The notes under the pieces are model-generated. The model saw nothing but the letters and a program-made list of their open reading frames with translations, did not search any database and had not been told where the DNA came from. From Fidelibacterota bacterium (GTDB lineage: Bacteria > Fidelibacterota > UBA8477 > JABMPR01), in the NCBI GenBank assembly GCA_016784025.1, contig JADHVL010000013.1, positions 1-64,000 of the forward strand: 64,000 nucleotides of DNA. Reading direction: 5' to 3'. The position numbers and the translations under genes were made by a program. This document shows positions 6,941 to 17,299 of this stretch, in pieces (position 1 is the stretch's first letter; each line of letters opens with the position of its first letter).

Positions 6941-9493
6941 ATGAGGAAAGAGGAACGATTGGATAAACCAAAACGAATATACCAAATTGCAAAGCAGATT
7001 AATATCTCTCATAGCGAGATAGTGACCTTTCTTAAGGATCAAGGACTTGATGTAACCAATCATATGAGTCCTGTTGATGAAGAAACTCACAATCTCATTC
7101 TCAAAAACTTTGCTTCTGATCTTTATCAAATTGAGCTGGATCAGAAAGAAGTTGATCGCCGAGCCCTTGAAGAGCAGCGTCGTGTAGAAGAAGAAGAACG
7201 CATCCGCAAAGCTGAGGAAGAAAAATTAGCCCGAGAAAATGAAGATCGTTCAAGACGGGATGCTGAAGATCAGCGTCGTCAAGAGATTGAAGATGCCAAG
7301 CGAAAAGCAGAAGAAGATCGTAAAGAAGCAATCGCCAAAGCCAAGCGAGACATCGAAGAAGAAGAAAATCGCAAACTTGCTGAAGCACAGGCTGCCAAAG
7401 AGCGTGAAGATCTGGATAGACAGAAGAGCGCTAAGAAGGCTGCCAAGCCTACGATTCTTCGTCCTGGTGAAGATCCAAATAAAAAGACTGAAGAATCCAC
7501 CAAAGACAAAATTATCGCCAAGAAAATTGAGCGCAAGATTAAGCATGTTGTGAAAGCCACCAGCCCTAAGGGTAAAGGCAAGCCTGTTAAAAAACGCCGC
7601 GCCTTTGATCAGAAGGAAGTAGATGCCTCTATTAAGAAGGTAATGACCTCCCTTGATACTGGTAAAAAGCGTAAGCGTCGCAGAGATGGAAAACAGGAAG
7701 AATTGGCAGCGGATGAAGCCTATCGCGTCTCTGAGTTTGTCTCTGTACACGATTTTGCTGATCTCATAGAAATCGATGTGGCTGACATTATCAGCAAGTG
7801 TATGGATATGGGTATGATGGTGACCATCAATCAGAGAATTGATAAGGACACTATTGAACTCCTCGCTGAAGAATTTGAAATTGCTGTTGTCTTTGAAGAC
7901 AACACTGTTACCACCATGGATGAAGAGATTGCCCTCGAAGAAGTTGATGAGGCTGATCTCAAGCCTCGTCCACCAGTGGTAACCATTATGGGTCATGTTG
8001 ACCATGGAAAAACTTCCTTACTTGATTATATCCGTGAAGCCAATGTCATCTCCGGTGAAGCCGGTGGTATTACCCAGCATATTGGTGCTTATTCAGTATC
8101 AGTTGGTGAGGATAAGCTGATCACCTTCCTGGATACTCCTGGTCACGAAGCCTTTACCGCTATGCGTGCTCGTGGAGCTCAGGTTACTGATATCGTTATT
8201 ATTATCATTGCTGCTGATGATTCGGTGATGCCTCAAACTATTGAAGCCATTGATCATGCTAAAGCTGCCGGTGTCCCAATTGTGTTTGCCATTAACAAAA
8301 TGGATGTCCAGGGTGCCGATGCCGAACGAGTTCGACGTGAACTTTCAGAACGTGACCTGCTGGTTGAAAGTTGGGGAGGAAAAATCCCTGATGTAGAGAT
8401 TTCTGCTAAGATGGGAACCAACATTGATGAATTGCTTGAGACCGTTGCTCTTGAGGCTGAAGTTCTTGATTTAAAGGCTAATCCCTCAGGTAAGGCTCGT
8501 GGAATTGTGGTTGAATCCAAACTTGATAAGGGTGTTGGAGCACTTGCTACCGTTCTGGTGAGCAGAGGAACCATCAAAATTGGTGATCCCTTTGTTTGTG
8601 GAGATTACTCCGGTCGTGTTCGTGCCCTAAAAGATGATCACGGTAACAGGATTAAGAGTGCAGGACCTTCTACACCAGTAGAAATCCTCGGTTTTAGCGA
8701 TGTACCCCGTGCAGGTGATAACCTGATTGTCATGAAAAATGATAAAGAAGCACGTGATGTGAGTACCCAGCGTCGCTCCCTGCGTAGAGAACAAGACTTC
8801 AAACGTATGCGCCATTTGACTCTGGATCAGATCTCTCTCCAGATATCTGAAGGAAAGGTGAGAGAAGTGCCTCTCCTGATCAAAGGTGACGTTGATGGAT
8901 CCATTGAAGCGCTGGCAGATTCATTCATGAAAATGTCCACCACCGAAGTAGCAGTTCGCATCATTCACCGCGGTATTGGTATGATCAAAGAATCCGATGT
9001 GTTACTGGCAGCTGCCTCAGAAGCCATTATTGTTGGTTTTAATGTGACTGCTGATAGCAATGCCAAACTCCTGGCCAAGGCTGATGATGTTGAAATTCGC
9101 TACTATGACGTGATCTATGCAGCAGTTGATGATGTCTTTCAAGCCCTTGAAGGCTTACTGGAACCTGATGTGGTTGAGAATGAACTCGGAAAAGCAGAAG
9201 TCACTGACCTTTTCAAAATTCCTAAAATTGGTATCATTGCCGGATCAATGGTCACAGAAGGTGTTGTTCGCCGAAATGCCAAGGTAAGACTCATCCGTGA
9301 AGGGGAAACGCTGTTCAACGGTGAGTTGAATGCTCTCAAACGTTTCAAGGATGAAGTCAAGGAAGTCATGGAAGGTAATGAATGTGGAATTTCATTGAAG
9401 GACTTTAGTAAAATAAAAGTCGGTGATGTGATGGAATTCTATTCAGAAGAAATTATCAAGCGAAAATTGGAATCTTCTTCGAAGAAAAAGTGA
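6941..9493 (+). CDS. infB: translation initiation factor IF-2
   Basis: An 850-residue GTPase that places initiator tRNA on the 30S subunit. The N-terminal IF2_N module (KPKRIYQIAKQINISHSEIV) precedes a long charged linker rich in Glu, Arg and Lys (about 70-240), a second IF2_N-like segment, and the G domain with GHVDHGKT, DTPGHEAF and NKMD. Domains II-IV complete it. The ATG at 6941 is listed. A TTG at 6959 with AGAGGAA upstream would give the common MDKPKRIYQIA start and is an equally good choice. Confidence 0.96.
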   Translation: MRKEERLDKPKRIYQIAKQINISHSEIVTFLKDQGLDVTNHMSPVDEETHNLILKNFASDLYQIELDQKEVDRRALEEQRRVEEEERIRKAEEEKLARENEDRSRRDAEDQRRQEIEDAKRKAEEDRKEAIAKAKRDIEEEENRKLAEAQAAKEREDLDRQKSAKKAAKPTILRPGEDPNKKTEESTKDKIIAKKIERKIKHVVKATSPKGKGKPVKKRRAFDQKEVDASIKKVMTSLDTGKKRKRRRDGKQEELAADEAYRVSEFVSVHDFADLIEIDVADIISKCMDMGMMVTINQRIDKDTIELLAEEFEIAVVFEDNTVTTMDEEIALEEVDEADLKPRPPVVTIMGHVDHGKTSLLDYIREANVISGEAGGITQHIGAYSVSVGEDKLITFLDTPGHEAFTAMRARGAQVTDIVIIIIAADDSVMPQTIEAIDHAKAAGVPIVFAINKMDVQGADAERVRRELSERDLLVESWGGKIPDVEISAKMGTNIDELLETVALEAEVLDLKANPSGKARGIVVESKLDKGVGALATVLVSRGTIKIGDPFVCGDYSGRVRALKDDHGNRIKSAGPSTPVEILGFSDVPRAGDNLIVMKNDKEARDVSTQRRSLRREQDFKRMRHLTLDQISLQISEGKVREVPLLIKGDVDGSIEALADSFMKMSTTEVAVRIIHRGIGMIKESDVLLAAASEAIIVGFNVTADSNAKLLAKADDVEIRYYDVIYAAVDDVFQALEGLLEPDVVENELGKAEVTDLFKIPKIGIIAGSMVTEGVVRRNAKVRLIREGETLFNGELNALKRFKDEVKEVMEGNECGISLKDFSKIKVGDVMEFYSEEIIKRKLESSSKKK

Positions 9494-9515
9494 CCCCGCA
9501 GATAAAGTATAGAAA

Positions 9516-9851
9516 ATGGGTATAGCAAGACAAAAACGGGTCGCAGAGGCCATCAAAGCAGCTGTAGCTGAATATCTGATCTTAAACCTGGCCAATGCTA
9601 CACCGGGTTTTGTCTCTGTCACCAATGCAAAAATGACCCCGGATTTGAAAATATCATATGTCTACTTCTCCATATATGGAAGCGAAGAGGATGTTGCCTT
9701 TACGTTTAAAACTTTAGAGCAACACAATGGTCGTGTCCGCTTTCATGTTGGCAAGGAAGTCCCACTCAAATATGTGCCTGAGCTCAGATTCTTTATTGAC
9801 GACTCATTAGGTTATGCTGATAAAATGAATCGGGTGATGAAAGATCTATGA
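9516..9851 (+). CDS. rbfA: 30S ribosome-binding factor RbfA
   Basis: A 111-residue KH-type cold-shock and 16S-maturation factor. It begins MGIARQKRVAEAIKAAVAEYL and contains SVTNAKMTPDLKISYVYFSI and the closing VPELRFFIDDSLGYADKMNR, the family signature region. It overlaps truB by four bases (ATGA), so the two are translationally coupled. Its position after infB is the conserved bacterial order. Confidence 0.94.
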   Translation: MGIARQKRVAEAIKAAVAEYLILNLANATPGFVSVTNAKMTPDLKISYVYFSIYGSEEDVAFTFKTLEQHNGRVRFHVGKEVPLKYVPELRFFIDDSLGYADKMNRVMKDL

Positions 9852-10516
9852 TCACCCATGAGCATATCATCAATATTGACAAACCCATGGATTGGACCAG
9901 TTTTGACGTCGTGCGAAAAGTACGCTACACAACAAAGATTAAGAAGGTCGGTCATGCCGGCACTCTGGATCCCTTTGCCACAGGTGTACTTATCGTTTTA
10001 ACCGGTAAAAATACCAAGCGCCAAAATGAATTCATGGATATGCCCAAGACCTATGATGCTGAGATCCTTCTGGGAAACCAGACTGATACTGGCGATAGAA
10101 CTGGAACTGTTATTGAAACAGCACCCATCCCAGAATTATCTGAAGCGATGATTCTTCAGAGTCTGGCTGACTTCAAAGGTGAAATCCAACAGATTCCACC
10201 CATGTATTCAGCAAAAAAGGTTGATGGTCAGAAACTCTACAAGTTGGCCCGAAAGGGTAAGGTTGTGGAGCGTAAGCCATCCATGGTAGTGATCTATGAT
10301 ATTGAACTTAAATCATGGACAAGCGATCAAATAAATATTTGTGTCAGATGCGGACGGGGAACCTATATCAGGGTGTTGGCTGAAGATATTGCTCAAAAGC
10401 TGGGTACGCTGGCACATGTAAAAGAATTGAAAAGAACGGCGATAGGTGACTATCGCGTAGAGGATGCCTTGAGCATACCAGAGTTTATTGAAAAATGGAA
10501 ATCGTCCGCTGCTTAG
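9848..10516 (+). CDS. truB: tRNA pseudouridine-55 synthase
   Basis: A 222-residue enzyme that makes pseudouridine 55 in the T-loop of tRNAs. The catalytic aspartate sits in GHAGTLDPFATGVL. The IDKPMDWTSFDVVRKVR start and PPMYSAKKVDGQKLYKLAR motif are also typical. It is somewhat short: the C-terminal PUA-like extension seen in some bacteria is absent, which is common outside Proteobacteria. It overlaps ribF by 22 bp. Confidence 0.95.
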   Translation: MITHEHIINIDKPMDWTSFDVVRKVRYTTKIKKVGHAGTLDPFATGVLIVLTGKNTKRQNEFMDMPKTYDAEILLGNQTDTGDRTGTVIETAPIPELSEAMILQSLADFKGEIQQIPPMYSAKKVDGQKLYKLARKGKVVERKPSMVVIYDIELKSWTSDQINICVRCGRGTYIRVLAEDIAQKLGTLAHVKELKRTAIGDYRVEDALSIPEFIEKWKSSAA

Positions 10517-11454
10517 AAGACTTTCCTGAGCTGAATGGTTGCGTGGCTACCATCGGAAGTTTTGATGGTATTCACCGTGGTCATCAGTCCTTGATTGAAA
10601 GATGCATTTCTGAAGCACAGGAACGCGGATTACCCTCAGTAGTTATCACTTTTCATCCTCATCCACAGGAATTGTTGAGGGATAGTGATCTTCGACCTAT
10701 TCGCTTATTGACAGGTATTGAGGAAAGAGCATCTCTCATTGAGCGTTATGCTCCAGTTGATTTTCTCCTCGTACTTGATTTCAATCGAGGATTTTCAAGC
10801 ATGATTGCTGATGAGTTCGCCAAGACTGTCCTCGAAGATACCCTTGGGGTCAAGCATGTAGTAGTTGGCTATGATCATCGCTTTGGTCATAACCGCGCAG
10901 GAGATGCTCAATGGCTTGGGCAACGAGGTGAGGACAAAGGATACAACGTCAGCGTAGTTGGTCCCATCAACAATGAGAATCTGCCTGTAAGCAGTACACT
11001 CATCAGGGATCACATCCAATCTGATCGATTGGATCTCGCCAATGCCATGTTAGGGCACGCCTACACAATATTTGGCACTGTTGTGCATGGAGATGAGAGG
11101 GGACAGAGTCTTAATTTCCCCACGGCGAACATTGATCCCCATGCGGAAAATAAGTTGATACCAAACAAGGGCGTGTATCTTGCTCGGGTCCAGACGGATG
11201 AATTTTCCAGTTTTGGAATGTGTAATGTTGGGGTTCGCCCCACCTTCAAGAATGGCAAGGAGATCACCATTGAAGTGAATCTCTTTACTATTCCAGAGGG
11301 GAAAGAAAATTTGTATGATCAAGATGTGATTCTTGAGTTTTTACAAAAATTAAGAGATGAAAAGAAATTTTCCAGTGTGGATGATTTAATAAAACAATTA
11401 GAAAATGATAAAAAAACGTGTATAGCGATAATCGAAAATTATCGGGATGTCTGA
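10495..11454 (+). CDS. ribF: bifunctional riboflavin kinase / FAD synthetase
   Basis: A 319-residue enzyme converting riboflavin to FMN and then FAD. The N-terminal nucleotidyltransferase part has [17 protein letters not shown] and TFHPHP, plus [13 protein letters not shown] and the SSTLIRD motif. The C-terminal flavokinase part has [15 protein letters not shown] and VGVRPTFKN. It starts inside the end of truB, which suggests translational coupling. A truB-ribF-rpsO order is widespread. Confidence 0.95.
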   Translation: MEIVRCLEDFPELNGCVATIGSFDGIHRGHQSLIERCISEAQERGLPSVVITFHPHPQELLRDSDLRPIRLLTGIEERASLIERYAPVDFLLVLDFNRGFSSMIADEFAKTVLEDTLGVKHVVVGYDHRFGHNRAGDAQWLGQRGEDKGYNVSVVGPINNENLPVSSTLIRDHIQSDRLDLANAMLGHAYTIFGTVVHGDERGQSLNFPTANIDPHAENKLIPNKGVYLARVQTDEFSSFGMCNVGVRPTFKNGKEITIEVNLFTIPEGKENLYDQDVILEFLQKLRDEKKFSSVDDLIKQLENDKKTCIAIIENYRDV

Positions 11455-11464
11455 AGGAGGACAC

Positions 11465-11734
11465 ATGTCAATAACAAAAGAAGAAAAGGCTGCTCTCGTC
11501 AAAGAATATGGCGAAAATGAGAAGGATACTGGATCAACAAGTGTTCAGGTTGCCATTCTCACGACTCAGATTAGAAATCTGACCGAGCACTTGAAAGCCT
11601 ACAAGAAAGACCACCACAGCCGCCGCGGCTTGCTCAAAATGGTTGGGCAACGTCGCCGCCTGCTACGCTACATCCAGAAAAGTGATGCAGCTGAATACAA
11701 AGCTTTAATTACGAAGCTTGGTATACGTAAATAG
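11465..11734 (+). CDS. rpsO: 30S ribosomal protein S15
   Basis: An 89-residue protein, the standard S15 length. It carries [20 protein letters not shown] and [20 protein letters not shown], the rRNA-binding signature. The frame is open from 11447, but AAGGAGG at 11454-11460 places the start at the ATG at 11465, which also gives the normal N-terminus. Confidence 0.97.
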   Translation: MSITKEEKAALVKEYGENEKDTGSTSVQVAILTTQIRNLTEHLKAYKKDHHSRRGLLKMVGQRRRLLRYIQKSDAAEYKALITKLGIRK

Positions 11735-11748
11735 GAATTGGAGATATT

Positions 11749-13944
11749 TTGATTAAAAAAGAAATGATGCTGGGCGGACGTACGCTTAGTCTAGAAACAG
11801 GTCGCATGGCCAGACAAGCTGGTGGCTCCGTGCTCGCCATGTATGGTGAGACTGCTGTCCTGGTGGCAGCTACTGCATCAAAACACGAAGACAATAGCAG
11901 GGATTATTTCCCACTGCAAGTCGAATATAGAGAAAAAGCTTATGCTGGTGGAAAAATTCCCGGTGGCTTTTTCAAAAGGGAAGCAAGACCTTCTGAGAAA
12001 GAGATTCTCAGTTCTCGCATGACGGATAGACCTATTCGTCCACTTTTCCCAGATAGTTTTAATAATGAAACTCAGGTTATGATAACTGTGGTTTCAAGTG
12101 ATGGTGAGAATACAGCTGACTCATTGGGTACTATTGGTGCCTCATTTGCCCTGTCGATCTCAGATATCCCTTGGAATGGCCCAGTTGCCTCAGTTCATGT
12201 AGGTCGTATCGATGGCGAACTCATTCTTAACCCAACCTATGCCCAGGCTGAAGAATCAGAAATGGATGTTACCATTACTGGCACTGCAACTGATGTGGTT
12301 ATGGTTGAAGGTTCAGCAAATGAAGTTTCTGAAGAGGTCATGGTTGAAGCCCTGGTCTTTGCCCAGAAAGCCATTTCAGAAGTCGTAGCTTTCCAACAGA
12401 GTATCATTGATGAGATCAAACCCGTAAAACGTGAGATCAAAGTAGATGAGACCAAAGCAGCCATCGTTGCTGATGTGGACGCATCAATTGATGAGGTCGT
12501 CCTTACTGAATTGAACTCAATTGTATTGAAGTCAGAACGACAAGATGCCCGTGGTGTTGCCAAAGACGAATTCGTTGCCAAGTACGAAGAAACATATCCT
12601 GATCACCTCAAAGTGGTTGGAGAAGTTTTTGACAACCGTCTCAAAGCCAATATTCGTGAAAGAATTATGGCCAAAGGCAGCCGTGTGGATGGTCGTGGAT
12701 TGAAAGAAATCCGTCAAATCACCGCCGAAGTTGGTGTCTTGCCTCGTGTCCATGGATCAGCTCTCTTTACCAGGGGTGAAACCCAGGCATTGGTAGTCAC
12801 AACCTTGGGTACCAAGTTAGATGAGCAAATCATTGACAATGTGGATCAGGACTATAAAAAGTCATTCTATCTCCATTATAACTTCCCACCCTATTGTGTG
12901 GGTGAGACCGGCCGTGTTGGTTTTACCGGTCGTCGTGAAATTGGTCACGGAAACCTGGCAGAGCGAAGTCTCAAACCTTTCCTGCCTGGTAAGGAAGATT
13001 TCCCTTATACAGTGCGTCTCGTATCTGAGATTCTTGAGTCTAACGGTTCATCTTCAATGGCAAGTGTTTGCGGTGGCTCATTAGCTCTTATGGATGCTGG
13101 TGTTCCCATCAATAAAACAGTTGCAGGAATCGCCATGGGACTCATCAGTGACGGAAAACGCTTTTCTGTCCTTTCTGATATCCTTGGAGATGAAGATCAC
13201 TATGGTGATATGGATTTCAAGGTCACGGGAACAAAAGATGGTATCAATGCTATCCAGATGGACCTCAAGATCGAGGGTATCAGTGCTAAACTCATGACCG
13301 AAGCCTTGATTCAGGCAAAAGAAGGTCGCGAGCACATCATTGACATCATGGAAGCTGCCATGCCAACTGCACGTGAAGAACTTTCCCCACATGCTCCCAG
13401 ATTCATTACCATCAGAATCAAACCTGATCAGATTGGTGATGTCATTGGGCCACAGGGTAAAATCATCAAAGCCATCCAGGCTGATACCGGCGCAACTGTC
13501 GAGATCGACCAGGAAGGTATTGTGTTTGTCTTTGCAGAAACTGCTGAAGGCGCCGAAGCCGCTGCTGAGCGCATCAATGGAATTGTCCGTGTGCCTGTAG
13601 CTGGTGAAGAGTTTGATGCCAAAGTTGTACGCTTAATGTCATTTGGTGCTTTTTGTGAATTTCTACCTGGCAAACAGGGACTGGTTCATATCAGTGATCT
13701 CGAATATGCCCGCGTGGAAAAGGTTGAAGATGTTCTCAATGTTGGTGATACTGTCAGAGTAAAATTGATGGAAGTTGACGACAGTGGACGCTACAACTTG
13801 AGTCGCAAAGCACTTCTCGAAATGCCAGAAGGTTACGTAGAACCACCAAAAAGACCTCGTCCACAGCGTGATAACAATCGCGGTGGTGGAAGAGATCGTG
13901 GCGGTAGAGATCGCGGACCTCGTCGGGATAACAATCGTCGGTAA
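11749..13944 (+). CDS. pnp: polynucleotide phosphorylase
   Basis: A 731-residue 3'-5' exoribonuclease using phosphate. Two RNase-PH domains (about 10-230 and 300-530, with RREIGHGNLAERSL in the second) are followed by a KH domain (IGDVIGPQGKIIKAIQ) and an S1 domain (FDAKVVRLMSFGAFCEFL). The tail is rich in Arg and Gly (RGGGRDRGGRDRG). It starts at TTG, 14 bp after rpsO, the conserved rpsO-pnp pair. Confidence 0.97.
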   Translation: MIKKEMMLGGRTLSLETGRMARQAGGSVLAMYGETAVLVAATASKHEDNSRDYFPLQVEYREKAYAGGKIPGGFFKREARPSEKEILSSRMTDRPIRPLFPDSFNNETQVMITVVSSDGENTADSLGTIGASFALSISDIPWNGPVASVHVGRIDGELILNPTYAQAEESEMDVTITGTATDVVMVEGSANEVSEEVMVEALVFAQKAISEVVAFQQSIIDEIKPVKREIKVDETKAAIVADVDASIDEVVLTELNSIVLKSERQDARGVAKDEFVAKYEETYPDHLKVVGEVFDNRLKANIRERIMAKGSRVDGRGLKEIRQITAEVGVLPRVHGSALFTRGETQALVVTTLGTKLDEQIIDNVDQDYKKSFYLHYNFPPYCVGETGRVGFTGRREIGHGNLAERSLKPFLPGKEDFPYTVRLVSEILESNGSSSMASVCGGSLALMDAGVPINKTVAGIAMGLISDGKRFSVLSDILGDEDHYGDMDFKVTGTKDGINAIQMDLKIEGISAKLMTEALIQAKEGREHIIDIMEAAMPTAREELSPHAPRFITIRIKPDQIGDVIGPQGKIIKAIQADTGATVEIDQEGIVFVFAETAEGAEAAAERINGIVRVPVAGEEFDAKVVRLMSFGAFCEFLPGKQGLVHISDLEYARVEKVEDVLNVGDTVRVKLMEVDDSGRYNLSRKALLEMPEGYVEPPKRPRPQRDNNRGGGRDRGGRDRGPRRDNNRR

Positions 13945-13953
13945 ATTACTGAA

Positions 13954-15195
13954 GTGACCTCACTTCGTAAGCAAACGACACTATCGAACGGACTGACCAT
14001 CGTTACTGAAACGGTGGACACAGTCCGTTCGGTGGCTTTAGGCATCTGGGTGCGGGCAGGGAGTCGGTATGAACCTGAACCCCTGGCTGGCATCTCACAT
14101 TTTCTCGAGCATACGGTTTTTAAAGGTACCAAAAATCGGTCTACCTTCGAAATTGCTTCTTCTCTTGAGAGTGTGGGGGGCCACCTCAATGCCTTTACCA
14201 CCAAAGAGTATACCTGTTATCATGCCAGATTTCTCAGTGAGTATCTGGAAGAGGCAGTCGATGTGCTCTCAGATTTATTACTTCATCCTACTTTCCCTTC
14301 AGCCGAAATAGAACGTGAAAAATCCGTGGTTCTGGATGAATTGCGGGATAGCAAAGATGTTCCAGAAGAATTGGCCTTTGATACCTTTGAACAATTCCTC
14401 TATCCTGATAATTCTATTGGGAAACCCATTCTGGGAAATGAGACGTCCATCAATGGTTTCACGCCTGAAGCCTTGACTGCATATCTGGACAAGAACTATA
14501 GTCCGGAAAATACAATTATCGTTGCAGCAGGTTTTGTGGACCACGAAGCACTGGTAAAGCTGATCGAAGAGAGGTATGATCGTCCTGGATCAGGTGCCAA
14601 TGATTTTGAGGCTATTGAAGCATCAAGTTATGTCCCTGGTAAGGAAATTAGAACCAAGGATATTCAACAAAGTCATCTCATCACTGGCTTACCTATATTT
14701 TCAGTATTTGATGAACGGCGTTATGATATTGCAGTACTTAATTCCATCCTCAGTGGTGGAATGAGCTCCAGATTATTTCAAAATATTAGAGAGGCCCATG
14801 GTGTTGCCTATCAAATATTTTCTTTTGTTAACCTGTACCGTGATACAGGTTCTTTTGGTGTATATCTAGCTACGGACCCAACAAAGCGGGATCTTGCTGT
14901 TGAGCTAACCCTTACTGAGCTTGAAAAGATGGTCAAAGACCCTGTGAGTGCTGCTGAACTTGAAATGGTAAAAGCACAGTACAAATCGGGCATTGTCATG
15001 GGTGATGAATCCATGGAGAGACGTATGATGCGTCTGGGTCGCCAGCAGATATATTATGGTGAGAATATCGGTCTAGATAAATTTCTTAAAAAGATTGAAG
15101 CGATTGATGTGGAAAGAATTCAAGTCTTGGCACGAGAATTGTTCAATCCTGATAAGTTTTTTACTAGCATTTTGGAACCGGCTAACGCAGTCTAG
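13954..15195 (+). CDS. M16-family zinc peptidase (processing-peptidase type)
   Basis: A 413-residue protein with the inverted zinc motif HFLEH (HxxEH) near residue 48, followed by GTKNRSTFEIASSLESVGGH and a downstream glutamate (VVLDELRD). It also has the M16 C-terminal region (GGMSSRLFQNIREAHGVAYQ). The family includes mitochondrial processing peptidase beta and the bacterial PepR/YmxG proteins, often found right after pnp as here. It starts with GTG nine bases after the pnp stop. The substrate is unknown. Confidence 0.92.
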   Translation: MTSLRKQTTLSNGLTIVTETVDTVRSVALGIWVRAGSRYEPEPLAGISHFLEHTVFKGTKNRSTFEIASSLESVGGHLNAFTTKEYTCYHARFLSEYLEEAVDVLSDLLLHPTFPSAEIEREKSVVLDELRDSKDVPEELAFDTFEQFLYPDNSIGKPILGNETSINGFTPEALTAYLDKNYSPENTIIVAAGFVDHEALVKLIEERYDRPGSGANDFEAIEASSYVPGKEIRTKDIQQSHLITGLPIFSVFDERRYDIAVLNSILSGGMSSRLFQNIREAHGVAYQIFSFVNLYRDTGSFGVYLATDPTKRDLAVELTLTELEKMVKDPVSAAELEMVKAQYKSGIVMGDESMERRMMRLGRQQIYYGENIGLDKFLKKIEAIDVERIQVLARELFNPDKFFTSILEPANAV

Positions 15196-15279
15196 AGGAC
15201 CGTCCCCAGGGGAGTTCGAGTTCGAGGTTTTCGAGCGTGGACATGCACTACCGTCCAAGTATTATCATAGGAGGCGAAT

Positions 15280-16395
15280 ATGATCGTCGGAGTACCCGCA
15301 GAAATTAAAACAAATGAGAATCGAATTGCAATGACTCCAGGTGGCGTTGAATCGTTGGTCGCCAATGGTCACAAAGTCATCGTTGAGGACCATGGTGGTA
15401 TCAACAGTGGATTCACTAATGAGATGTATTTAGCAGCTGGTGCTACTATCGAGCCTGATGTTGATAAAATCTGGGCTGATGCTGACATGATTGTGAAGGT
15501 CAAGGAGCCACAGGCAGTGGAAATCGCTCGAACCAGACCTGGTCAGATCGTCTTCACTTACTTTCACTTTGCTGCAGATGAGGCACTCACAAGAGGTTTT
15601 CTTGCCACCAATGCCTGGGCTGTCGCTTACGAAACAGTTGAGAACAAGACCAAAACACTTCCGCTTCTGGAGCCCATGAGTGAAGTAGCTGGTCGTATGG
15701 CCACTCAAGAAGGGGCACGTTTTTTAGAGCATAGGAGTGGCGGCAGGGGCGTCCTCTTAGGTGGTGTACCCGGTGTTAAACCAGGTACAGTTCTGGTTCT
15801 TGGTGGTGGCACTGTTGGAACCCACGCCACTAAAATAGCTGCCGGTATGGGCGCCAATGTTTATATCATGGATATCAATCTGGATCGACTTAGAGATCTT
15901 GATGATTTTATGCCAAAGAATGTTACCACGCTTTATAGCACACCTGCAAATATTCGTGAATTATTGCCAACTGTTGATCTGGTTGTCGGTGCAGTGCTTC
16001 TGCCTGGAGCAAAAGCTCCAAGGCTCATCACTCGCGATATGCTCAGTCTCATGAAAAAAGGCTCGGTTATCGTTGATGTTGCAGTTGACCAGGGTGGGTG
16101 TGTTGAAACCTGCAAACCAACAACACACGAAGATCCAACTTTCGTTGTAGATGGTGTGGTTCACTATTGTGTTGCCAATATGCCTGGGGCCGTTCCATAT
16201 ACTTCAACAATTGCATTAACAAATGCAACCCTGCCATATGTTATCAAATTGGCCAATAATGGTGTGGAAGCTGCCCTTAAGGTTGATGATGGTTTTGCCT
16301 TAGGTCTGAATATGATTGATGGCAAGGTTACCTGTGAAGCCGTTGCCGAAGCTTTTGGTCTGGAGTATACTCCTTTAGATCAGGTCTTGAGCTAA
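15280..16395 (+). CDS. ald: alanine dehydrogenase
   Basis: A 371-residue NAD-dependent enzyme interconverting L-alanine and pyruvate plus ammonia. It has the typical N-terminus (MIVGVPAEIKTNENRIAMTP), KVKEPQ with the substrate-binding Lys, YFHFAAD with the conserved His, and a Rossmann motif (VLVLGGGTVGTHATKIAAG). NMPGAVPYTSTIALTNATLP is also a family hallmark. AGGAGG lies seven bases before ATG. It may be expressed separately from the M16 gene because 84 bp intervene. Confidence 0.95.
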   Translation: MIVGVPAEIKTNENRIAMTPGGVESLVANGHKVIVEDHGGINSGFTNEMYLAAGATIEPDVDKIWADADMIVKVKEPQAVEIARTRPGQIVFTYFHFAADEALTRGFLATNAWAVAYETVENKTKTLPLLEPMSEVAGRMATQEGARFLEHRSGGRGVLLGGVPGVKPGTVLVLGGGTVGTHATKIAAGMGANVYIMDINLDRLRDLDDFMPKNVTTLYSTPANIRELLPTVDLVVGAVLLPGAKAPRLITRDMLSLMKKGSVIVDVAVDQGGCVETCKPTTHEDPTFVVDGVVHYCVANMPGAVPYTSTIALTNATLPYVIKLANNGVEAALKVDDGFALGLNMIDGKVTCEAVAEAFGLEYTPLDQVLS

Positions 16396-16398
16396 ATT

Positions 16399-17181
16399 TT
16401 GTCATTCCCTATTTATAACAGGGGCCTGGTGTATCACAAGGTCTCTGAACAATTTGAGTGGGGAGTAACAACAACTACACCGCAACAATTTAGAACCCAG
16501 ATGCTGGAACTCCGGCGTCTGGGTTTTTCATTTGCCCGCATAAAGGATTACGATCCATCACTGAATCAGATATTGATCACCTTCGATGACGGGTATTCCT
16601 GCATAAATGAATATGCTGCACCCATTCTGGATGAGGTTGGTGGCCGTGCTACCGTATTTGCCATTACAGACTACGTGGGTAAGAAGAACAGTTGGGATTA
16701 TTTTCCTGAAAGTAAACAGGTCAGTCATATGAGCTGGTCTGAACTTCGAAGCCTCCATGAGAAAGGGTGGGAGATTGGCTCTCATGGCAAAACCCATAGA
16801 CGTCTCATCGCCATGGATCATAAGAAAATTCAGGATGAATTGGTGAGTTCGAAGAAACACATTGAAGATCAGCTAGGTACTGAAGTGACAACGTTTTGCC
16901 CACCCTTTAATGCCTGGAATTCAGATCTCTTGATTCAGATTGAAGAAGCTGGCTATACCGAAGTAGCTATTTCCTATCCGCTTAATGGATTACCCAAATG
17001 GGGGGGGAGCTTCATTCCTCGTCTCGGTGTTTATCTCCATGATAGCAAACCTTTGTTCCTTGGAAAAATATTTGCCAATCCATTGGCACCCCTGGAGATT
17101 CTCCAACAACAGTTGATTAATATTGCTGGGGATGGGAAGATTTTGGAGAGTTGGTTAAAGCCTGTAGCATCTTCTTACTAA
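16399..17181 (+). CDS. polysaccharide deacetylase (NodB-like) family protein
   Basis: A 260-residue protein starting at TTG, three bases after the ald stop. The NodB catalytic pattern is visible: ITFDDGYSCINEYAAPIL supplies the DD metal/base pair, and EIGSHGKTHRRLIAMD supplies the second H-x3-H motif. FCPPFNAWNSDLLIQIEEAG fits the motif 3 region. It probably removes acetyl groups from a cell-wall or exopolysaccharide. No signal peptide is evident, so location is uncertain. Confidence 0.8.
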   Translation: MSFPIYNRGLVYHKVSEQFEWGVTTTTPQQFRTQMLELRRLGFSFARIKDYDPSLNQILITFDDGYSCINEYAAPILDEVGGRATVFAITDYVGKKNSWDYFPESKQVSHMSWSELRSLHEKGWEIGSHGKTHRRLIAMDHKKIQDELVSSKKHIEDQLGTEVTTFCPPFNAWNSDLLIQIEEAGYTEVAISYPLNGLPKWGGSFIPRLGVYLHDSKPLFLGKIFANPLAPLEILQQQLINIAGDGKILESWLKPVASSY

Positions 17182-17205
17182 ACACCCGACTTAAGTCGGG
17201 TGTTT
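17181..17205 (+). terminator. rho-independent terminator
   Basis: A perfect palindrome, AACACCCGACTT / AAGTCGGGTGTT, with a short T-run lies directly behind the deacetylase stop. Being symmetrical it could also stop transcripts arriving from the other strand, such as the tRNA-Ser transcript. Confidence 0.8.
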
Positions 17206-17214
17206 AAAATAGTG

Positions 17215-17299
17215 CGGAGAGAGTGAGATTCGAACTCACGGTACGTTGCCGCACACACGCTTTCCAAGCGTGCGCCTTAAGCCACTCGGCCACCTCTCC
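17215..17299 (-). tRNA. tRNA-Ser (anticodon GGA)
   Basis: Read on the minus strand: acceptor GGAGAGG, a long variable arm and T-arm GAGTTCGAATCTC. Anticodon stem CACGC/GCGTG encloses loop TTGGAAA, so the anticodon is GGA. The class II variable arm is typical of serine tRNAs. CCA is not fully encoded. Confidence 0.93.

Noticed and set aside
7250-8005. 251-codon ORF on the minus strand inside infB
   Set aside because: It lies opposite the repetitive charged linker of IF-2, where the GAA/GAT/AAG-rich codons keep the other strand open. The translated sequence has no family features.
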